Part shown: positions 6,675 through 10,894 of the stretch, in pieces
How the letters are laid out: each line of letters opens with the position of its first letter
How positions within the stretch are numbered: position 1 is the stretch's first letter
Assembly: GCF_039540975.1 (NCBI RefSeq)
Contig: NZ_BAABFL010000082.1
Span: forward strand, 1-10,894
Source: Kistimonas scapharcae
Lineage (GTDB): Bacteria; Pseudomonadota; Gammaproteobacteria; Pseudomonadales; Endozoicomonadaceae
Length of the DNA stretch: 10,894 bases
Direction: 5' to 3'
Position numbers and translations under genes: made by a program
The notes under the pieces: generated by a model
Told to the model about the DNA's origin: nothing
The model's database searches: none
The model's input: the letters and a program-made list of their open reading frames with translations, nothing else

Positions 6675-7399
6675 CCCCCTTTGAACTGGTGTTTGAAAAC
6701 GGTTCCCCCGTCACCTTGCGGCGACATGCCCTGCACCTGGATGGGCTGTTGTCCGCCCTTTGTTTCAGGCATACCGGTTGTCCTGAAAAAGCGCTTGGGA
6801 TTCTTAAGGAGCTGCTGCTCTGGAACGAACATGGTTTTTACCATGCCAGTGCCATGGCGTTTGGTGTAACACCTGAACAGACCATCACGGCGCAGACACG
6901 GCACTCTGTTGGTCGAATGCGGCATGGGACGTTATTGCATGAAAGCCTGCTGGCACCCATAAAAATCAACAGGCATGGTGAAAACGTATACCGGAAGGTG
7001 AACATCAATGGCGGGCCTGAGCGAAACCGCCTGAACAGGTGGAATGCCTGTCATTCTCCATACCTCGTGTTCCATGGTGTCGGGAATGTCGATCATATCG
7101 AAGCGCTGACGTCATTTTATTGCTCCCGGATTGGTGTTAACAGCAATGCCGGAAGCGGAACGGTGCGGGGTGTCTATGCCAGGGCCATTGATGATGATCT
7201 TTCGTGTATTGATGGCGGAGGGGGCGTTGCCAGGAACCTGCCGGTCTCATGGCTTAACGATAATGGCATCAATATACCGGTTGCCCGTACACAGTATTTG
7301 CCGGTCATCGCCCCGTACTGGAGCAACCATAATGCTTTCAAGGCCGTCGAGGCGGTTCCTGTCGAAAAAATCCGGCGTGTTATTTTTTCAGATCGTTAA
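6665..7399 (+). CDS. csf3: Type IV-A protein Csf3 (Cas5-like), 244 aa
   Basis: Csf3 is the Cas5 equivalent that caps the crRNA 5' handle and joins Csf1 to the Csf2 filament. The sequence has a RAMP-like body and a segment 'YLVFHGVGNVDHIEALTS' (133-150) followed by 'IGVNSNAGSGTVRG' (156-169), which resembles the 'G(D)...IG....G.G.V' glycine-rich pattern of Csf3/Cas5 proteins. A polyglycine run follows at 184-187. The start at 6665 is preferred over an in-frame ATG at 6626 because AGGAGA (6652-6657) sits seven bases before it. With this start the gene overlaps csf4 by 10 bases. It ends 22 bases before csf2. Sequence alone would give only a moderate call; position between csf4 and csf2 makes it firm. 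Confidence 0.86.
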   Translation: MALTPFELVFENGSPVTLRRHALHLDGLLSALCFRHTGCPEKALGILKELLLWNEHGFYHASAMAFGVTPEQTITAQTRHSVGRMRHGTLLHESLLAPIKINRHGENVYRKVNINGGPERNRLNRWNACHSPYLVFHGVGNVDHIEALTSFYCSRIGVNSNAGSGTVRGVYARAIDDDLSCIDGGGGVARNLPVSWLNDNGINIPVARTQYLPVIAPYWSNHNAFKAVEAVPVEKIRRVIFSDR

Positions 7400-7421
7400 T
7401 CTTTCGGATTGAAGTCGTTTT

Positions 7422-8540
7422 ATGCTTAATCTCAACAACAGGCGTCGTGCCATCTATTTCCGGGGCTACACAACAGCGGTCTCGGCGCTGGCCGTCAACA
7501 GGCCGGAAGACAATTTTGCCAGCACGACAGGCTCAAAGGATCTTCAGCGCCTTCCCCGGCTTGGTCCCAAGACTGACCGGTCACCGGTTTTTTTCCCGGG
7601 GACACAACTGCGGCACCTGATCAGGGAAGCGCTGCTTGTCGGTGCATGCAGGGCGTCGGGCGGGAAGCTGCCATTACAGGATCACTTCATGCTGGTGCAG
7701 GGGGTGCCTATCGGGGAGCTGGCCAAAGAGTTATCGTCATTTTCCATGGATGGCGTGGTTGAGCGCGAGGATGGCTTACGCGCCAAAAATCCCATTATCG
7801 GTCTCGGCGGGTTCTGGAAATTCAGCGGCACGTTGGGCGTGAATGACTGGATTCCGGAATCGCAGGACGAACCCTGCTACTACATCCACAAAAAAATGCG
7901 TGCAATGCCCTTTAAGCGCAATGAGGAATTGGTCAGCCTCGTTGCGGACAATGATATCGAAAAGCTGAAACGCATCATGTCAGAAGATATGGATATTGCG
8001 CGGAAGGCCCGTGATATCGACACCCAGATCAAGGACCTGAAAAAAGCCTATGCGACGGCATCCAGCGCAGAAAAGAAAAACATCGGCGAACAGATCAGTG
8101 ATCTTGAAGCCACTAAAGCGCATATAAAAAGCAGTAAAGAAGGCGCGACAGAAACCCTTGAGCGCCCGGTTGAAGGGTATGAGGCGATTGTGCCGAACAC
8201 CCGTATGCGCAGTGGGATTGATATTGCCCGTGCTAACGAAATGGATCTGGGCTTTGTGCTCTATGCCCTGAGGCATATCAGCTTGCATCCCTATGTGGGT
8301 GGTCATTACGCTGACGGCAAGGGGGAGTTTGCACTCGACTGGACGGTGAGGACATGGGGAGATGATCTGATGGAGCCTGTTACGTTGGGCACCGTGAAAG
8401 TATCGCTGCTTGACTTCGGTATCACTGACCATCCCGGTAGCACGGTGCTGTCCGATGCCTTGCGTCGGGCAGAGGATGCGTTCGCCAACCCCCAAAAACA
8501 CGGGCTTGATTTCAGCGTGTTCAATCCCTCTGCGCGTTAG
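7422..8540 (+). CDS. csf2: Type IV-A backbone protein Csf2 (Cas7-like), 372 aa
   Basis: Csf2 copies line the crRNA spacer and form the helical backbone of the effector. The N-terminus 'YFRGYTTAVSALAVNRPED' (12-30) and 'SPVFFPGTQLRHLIREALL' (54-72) match the strand and first RNA-binding helix typical of Csf2/Cas7. A later block 'YEAIVPNTRMRSGIDI' (253-268) with a following LGFVLYAL helix fits the second half of the RRM core. Residues about 178-240 are a strongly charged, Lys/Glu/Asp-rich helical segment, probably a coiled-coil hairpin inserted in the fold. The ATG at 7422 has only a weak Shine-Dalgarno match. The gene closes the operon. Just past its stop an in-phase-shifted frame stays open to 8634 (see findings), so the C-terminus deserves checking. 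Confidence 0.92.
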   Translation: MLNLNNRRRAIYFRGYTTAVSALAVNRPEDNFASTTGSKDLQRLPRLGPKTDRSPVFFPGTQLRHLIREALLVGACRASGGKLPLQDHFMLVQGVPIGELAKELSSFSMDGVVEREDGLRAKNPIIGLGGFWKFSGTLGVNDWIPESQDEPCYYIHKKMRAMPFKRNEELVSLVADNDIEKLKRIMSEDMDIARKARDIDTQIKDLKKAYATASSAEKKNIGEQISDLEATKAHIKSSKEGATETLERPVEGYEAIVPNTRMRSGIDIARANEMDLGFVLYALRHISLHPYVGGHYADGKGEFALDWTVRTWGDDLMEPVTLGTVKVSLLDFGITDHPGSTVLSDALRRAEDAFANPQKHGLDFSVFNPSAR

Positions 8541-8589
8541 AACCGTCGCCGGCAATCGTCCTGTGGGTGGGGAGCTGTATCGTGAAAGA

Positions 8590-8629
8590 GGCCTTGAATC
8601 ACACATTATGCAGGTTGTGATTCAAGGCC
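8590..8629. repeat. 14-base perfect inverted repeat just after csf2
   Basis: GGCCTTGAATCACA (8590-8603) and its exact complement TGTGATTCAAGGCC (8616-8629) flank a 12-base loop. Neither strand shows a T-run after the stem, so it is not a standard intrinsic terminator. It lies 50 bases past the csf2 stop and would form a very stable hairpin at the 3' end of the operon transcript, where it could protect the RNA from exonucleases. A protein-binding or recombination site is also possible. Confidence 0.85.
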
Positions 8630-8631
8630 AC

Positions 8632-8654
8632 TGAACCCCCGGAAAGCGGGGAAT
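8632..8654. repeat. Solitary CRISPR-repeat-like hairpin, possibly a decayed repeat
   Basis: CCCCG (8637-8641) and CGGGG (8647-8651) make a 5-bp stem around GAAAG, followed by AAT. Read on the - strand this is ATTCCCCG-CTTTC-CGGGGGTTCAG, which recalls the TTCCCCGC...GCGGGG...AACCG repeats of type I-E and some type IV systems. There is only one copy, so this is not an array. It may be a remnant left after array loss, or an unrelated GC hairpin. Confidence 0.3.
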
Positions 8655-8928
8655 ATGTCAACAAAGACAATAAAAACGCGAGCGTAAAACGATAACCCCA
8701 GAAGGTACGAAACCAAGGGAATAAAAGGCTTTTTCAGTCTGACCAGAACCCGCAGGGCATCTTCGATGCGTGTTAACGGTAATCGTCAGTTACATGATAC
8801 CGTCTCGCAAGGATGAAAGCATCTGCTCGACCGTAAACCTGCGACACACTACCATAGTTTTTCGGCTCAGGATATCCTGTGAGTATGCAGACACCATCAT
8901 TGATCAGATTGAGCCATATCGAACCTTT
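8655..8928. other. Gene-free stretch downstream of the csf operon
   Basis: I found no open frame with coding character, no repeated unit and no RNA gene I recognise on either strand in these 274 bases. A CRISPR array would be expected near csf2 in many type IV loci and is absent here. Confidence 0.5.
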
Positions 8929-8959
8929 AAATAAAAACGCCCACGACTGAAGAGTGGGC
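8929..8959 (-). terminator. Rho-independent terminator, - strand
   Basis: On the - strand GCCCAC, a 9-base loop and GTGGGC are followed by GTTTTTATTT. This would stop transcription entering the csf region from the right. A similar hairpin ends some IS200/IS605 elements, but no transposase remnant is visible next to it, so a terminator is the simpler reading. Confidence 0.65.
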
Positions 8960-8963
8960 AGCT

Positions 8964-9186
8964 TCTGCTACTGAACAGTTCGGACTGACCACCGATTGCT
9001 GAAGCCTTTGAAACTCCGATTATGTGTATTGATCTCTATGGCGGTCAGCAGGAAGTTGATGCCGCCTGATAGCAGGATTTGGTTAATATTGCTAATAGCT
9101 GGCCAGCTTTGGCAACTTTGTACAACCCCAATGGGTACCCATCTTTTCCCGGTTATGACATTGAAGAGCGCATATATAAGGGTTAA
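8964..9186 (+). pseudogene. Decayed gene of unknown function with a frameshift and two adjacent stops
   Basis: Read in pieces, this stretch has clear protein character: 'TEQFGLTTD' in one frame, then after a one-base shift near 8994 'IAEAFETPIMCIDLYGG' and 'QQEVDAA', then TGA TAG (9067-9072), then 'QDLVNIANSWPALATLYNP' and 'NGYPSFPGYDIEERIYKG' to a TAA at 9184-9186. Codon choice is natural throughout. I do not recognise the family, and the 5' end cannot be placed. The TTG-started frame over the same bases is a shadow. Confidence 0.5.
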
Positions 9187-9263
9187 TATTCAGCCGGATT
9201 CAATGGACTGATAGCCGACTAAAAGCGAGGGAAGTGATAACAATCATGTGGAGGTGAGTTGCC

Positions 9264-9557
9264 ATGGTGACGATCAGTGTCCCGTGTCCCGATAATGAAA
9301 GCCATTCAGTTTTGGTGGATATTCCCCGTGAACTTGCAAATTTTCCACGGTCGAGGGATGGCGGCAGAATCGACATTGAGATTCCTATACATGATGCAGA
9401 ACAATTAAGTCGAATTTTCGATAAAGAAAATAGAGAGAATCTGGAAGACACCCTCGCAGAAAATGCCAAGGAACAATGCCACGACACCTTCACCTACACG
9501 CAATATTATGATGCCTGCGACTATTGTGGCAGTGACGGTGATAGCCGCCTCGGCTGA
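9264..9557 (+). CDS. Small acidic protein of unknown function, 97 aa
   Basis: GGAGG at 9250-9254 lies nine bases before the ATG, a strong ribosome site, and the frame is intact. The first 45 residues look like a beta-rich fold ('MVTISVPCPDNESHSVLVDI', then 'GGRIDIEIPI'). The middle (about 46-75) is a charged helix. The tail carries C72 and a CDYC pair (C85, C88), which could bind a metal together with His73 or remain unstructured. No signal peptide or membrane segment is seen. It follows the decayed gene at 8964-9186 and faces a - strand gene remnant across a shared hairpin. I cannot name a family or function. Confidence 0.65.
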   Translation: MVTISVPCPDNESHSVLVDIPRELANFPRSRDGGRIDIEIPIHDAEQLSRIFDKENRENLEDTLAENAKEQCHDTFTYTQYYDACDYCGSDGDSRLG

Positions 9558-9571
9558 CCGGCATTCAGGGC

Positions 9572-9591
9572 GGGGATGCCAGACCATCCCC
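9572..9591. terminator. Hairpin between converging genes, likely bidirectional terminator
   Basis: GGGGATG (9572-9578) and CATCCCC (9585-9591) form a perfect 7-bp stem with a 6-base loop. It sits between the + strand gene ending at 9557 and the - strand gene remnant ending at 9599. T-runs are poor on both sides, so termination efficiency is uncertain. Confidence 0.5.
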
Positions 9592-9598
9592 TTAGCCG

Positions 9599-9709
9599 TT
9601 ACCGCTGGACAATCATGACCTGATAACCCTCTTCCACTCGGTCATCGGGGGTCGTGTAGTAAAAACTGTGTGAGTTCTGTGTCGGGCTTACCTTCGGTGG
9701 AATACACCA
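9599..9709 (-). pseudogene. 3' end of an unknown gene cut off by an IS element
   Basis: A - strand frame ends in TAA at 9599-9601 and encodes 'FYYTTPDDRVEEGYQVMIVQ' plus R, with further coding-like sequence back to about 9709. There the putative end of the IS3-type remnant begins. No start codon with a ribosome site is present, so this is the C-terminal part of a truncated gene. The family is not recognised. Confidence 0.45.
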
Positions 9710-9845
9710 TGGTAGTGGTCAAGCGATTCCGCCACCTGATTAATCCGCTATCGTAATATTCTCATCTATAAACGCTGCAGGACTGCAGTCGTTCAGGTAA
9801 GAGTGCAACCGATGATTGTTGTAGAAAATGACAGACACCCTCTGG
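9710..9845 (-). mobile_element. IS3-family remnant: C-terminal end of OrfB transposase and one IS end
   Basis: The - strand frame ending at 9740 encodes 'FYNNHRLHSYLNDCSPAAFI', the well-known C-terminal wording of IS3-type (DDE) OrfB transposases, just past the catalytic Glu. The match fades above about 9845, so only some 35 transposase residues remain and the enzyme is dead. Past the stop, the sequence to TGGTAGTGGTCAAGC (from 9710) is a plausible terminal inverted repeat. The other end of the element is not in this fragment. Confidence 0.75.
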
Positions 9846-9888
9846 AAAATCAGTAATTTGCAGATTAGGTCAGAACTACTACAGATCA

Positions 9889-9905
9889 GAGAAATCTTAT
9901 TTCTC
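9889..9905. repeat. Short palindrome in a larger imperfect inverted repeat
   Basis: GAGAAAT and ATTTCTC form a perfect 7-bp stem around CTT. Outside it, ACTACT at about 9875-9880 and AGTAGT at about 9930 extend the symmetry imperfectly to some 60 bases. It lies in A+T-rich DNA between the IS3 remnant and a possible small gene, and could be an operator or a relic of a small inserted element. Confidence 0.45.
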
Positions 9906-9973
9906 GAATTAAGTGAATCAGTAGTCAGGGTTGTGTCAAAAAAATCGTAAGAAAAGGTAGGAGGTGTGTCTTC

Positions 9974-10042
9974 ATGGGGGCGGCGTATCAGGCCAGTTTC
10001 AGGAATGAAAAGGCAGTATTTCTGCAAAAATATACATCTTAA
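9974..10042 (+). CDS. Possible 22-aa peptide with a strong ribosome site
   Basis: AGGAGG at 9959-9964 stands nine bases before ATG 9974. The frame encodes MGAAYQASFRNEKAVFLQKY and two more residues before TAA. The ribosome site is one of the best in the window, but the peptide matches nothing I know and may be the remnant of a longer gene. It lies just upstream of the first 83-base repeat. Confidence 0.25.
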   Translation: MGAAYQASFRNEKAVFLQKYTS

Positions 10043-10072
10043 AGGTGTTCAAAAATTGATTAACAACCAACC

Positions 10073-10155
10073 ACCGCCAAATGTAACAATATGGTTACAC
10101 TCACTAACAAAAATTGAACTTTTTGGTTTCTGCAAATATCCCGCTCTAGCCCGCC
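10073..10155 (+). repeat. 83-base direct repeat, copy 1
   Basis: These 83 bases, beginning ACCGCCAAATGTAAC and ending CTCTAGCCCGCC, recur without a mismatch at 10812-10894. Inside is an operator-like palindrome TGTAAC-6-GTTACA. Upstream of the repeat the two copies diverge. The right boundary is not known, because copy 2 reaches the window edge. Confidence 0.95.
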
Positions 10156-10811
10156 TCGCGTCCCTAAATTCAATATTGTAATGCACTTTTGTGGTTTTCA
10201 AAAAAACGTCTATTTTACTTCTCTCAGGGTAGTTTTTTAAATAACTCTCTGCTTTGCAGCATACCAGAGAGGCTTTTGAAGTGCGTTGAAATTTCAGTTT
10301 AAAATCAACAGGATAGTTTGCATCTTGTTTTTCGTCTCACAGCTGGATCGTGACTGAAAACTGATATGCAGTTTATTGGTAGAAGTTGCTTTTCTCTATC
10401 GTTTATTGATTGATTTCAGTCTGATAAGGCGTGTTGGGGAGCGCAGGGGCTTTTCTTTGTTTTTGGCTTGTTTGTGTTGTGAATGATATAGAGGGTCCCT
10501 CCTTCTGGGTTGGGAATCCTTCGGCATTTTCGCTATCTAAAGAGGGCTCAATTCCACGGGTTCAGTGCTTGCTGTCTACTCATCACAACCGGTTTTTTCT
10601 ACATGCTATTGCTTCAGGCTGGTGGTTGGTTCTTGCTTGTCTCATCGGAAGCTATGTTAAAGCTTTGCCTGAATGCGCTAGTCGTCCTGGTTGTGAAAAT
10701 GAAAAAAATTATGTTAGTACTTGATAATATTTGTGAAGTGATGCTAACATAAAAGTTATATATGGTATTATCGGCAGAGCTTTTCATATCGAATGTTCGA
10801 ACCCACCATGA
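10156..10811. other. A+T-rich DNA between the two 83-base repeats; no confident gene
   Basis: About 656 bases with low G+C compared with the csf operon. Two overlapping + strand frames (from about 10431, stop near 10724, and from 10510, stop near 10752) encode hydrophobic peptides, one with 'ASGWWLVLACLIGSYVKALP'. Neither has a good ribosome site and both lie in thymine-rich DNA that produces such peptides by chance. I see no transposase, RNA gene or terminator here. Confidence 0.5.
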
Positions 10812-10894
10812 ACCGCCAAATGTAACAATATGGTTACACTCACTAACAAAAATTGAACTTTTTGGTTTCTGCAAATATCCCGCTCTAGCCCGCC
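10812..10894 (+). repeat. 83-base direct repeat, copy 2 (reaches window edge)
   Basis: Identical to 10073-10155 over all 83 bases and in the same orientation, 739 bases apart start to start. It probably continues beyond the window. Identity without a mismatch in noncoding DNA points to recent duplication, a mobile small element, or ongoing gene conversion. Confidence 0.95.

Noticed and set aside
7980..8606. A 208-aa frame on the - strand opposite csf2
   Set aside because: It is an antisense shadow with no ribosome site and no recognisable family; csf2 explains the region.
8410..8634. 74-aa frame overlapping the end of csf2 as an independent gene
   Set aside because: Most of it is a shadow of csf2 in another frame; only the part after 8520 has coding character, and that is reported as a possible frameshift.
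8929..8965. Hairpin resembling the end of an IS200/IS605 element or a TnpB guide RNA
   Set aside because: No TnpA or TnpB remnant is found near it, and the T-run explains it as a terminator.
9740..10027. A 95-aa - strand protein as a complete gene
   Set aside because: Only the last 35 or so residues match a transposase; the upstream part is chance frame across A+T-rich DNA.
10790..10815. GTTCGAACC that could be a tRNA T-arm
   Set aside because: The flanking bases do not pair as a T stem, and no acceptor or anticodon arm is present.

Overview
The clearest content of this window is a compact five-gene operon on the + strand (about 3230-8540) encoding the effector module of a type IV-A CRISPR-Cas system. 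The gene order is csf1 (Cas8-like, zinc-binding), csf5 (Cas6-like crRNA nuclease), csf4 (CasDinG helicase), csf3 (Cas5-like) and csf2 (Cas7-like backbone). The first four genes overlap or abut by 1-10 bases, and csf2 follows after 22 bases, so one transcript is expected. Csf4 is identified by helicase motifs. Csf1, Csf5, Csf3 and Csf2 are identified by family-like motifs and by their company. No adaptation genes (cas1/cas2) and no CRISPR array lie in the window. Only one solitary repeat-like hairpin sits about 100 bases downstream of csf2.

Organism: base composition, codon use, Shine-Dalgarno sites and family matches suggest a gammaproteobacterium. The left-end protein, with a low-complexity RG-rich N-terminus, resembles the putative effector-like proteins of host-associated marine genera such as Endozoicomonas. 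That is a memory-based impression, not a demonstration. The replicon (plasmid or chromosomal island) cannot be decided from this sequence.

Layout. 1-724: a previously easy-to-miss partial gene on the - strand that runs off the left edge. 942-1330: an orphan small antitoxin-like gene, a candidate operator and a strong - strand terminator. 1604-2301: a frameshifted SEC-C (DUF1186-like) gene on the - strand. 2318-2925: a HEPN-type gene related to MNT/HEPN toxin-antitoxin partners, preceded by an open-frame fragment overlapping it by ATGA. 2930-3229: an intergenic stretch with a possible promoter and hairpin. 3230-8540: the csf operon. 8541-9263: hairpins, a - strand terminator and a stop-riddled pseudogene. 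9264-9557: an unknown acidic small protein. 9599-9845: an IS3-type remnant beside the 3' end of a - strand gene. 9846-10894: A+T-rich, nearly gene-free DNA carrying two identical 83-base direct repeats.

How the genes should work together (family knowledge): Csf5 would cut the precursor crRNA. Csf2 copies would line the guide, with Csf3 and Csf1 at the 5' end recognising handle and target. CasDinG would then be recruited to unwind DNA, giving interference without a dedicated nuclease. The flanks of broken toxin-antitoxin-like genes, pseudogenes, an IS fragment and repeats mark this as an accessory region assembled by repeated gain and decay.
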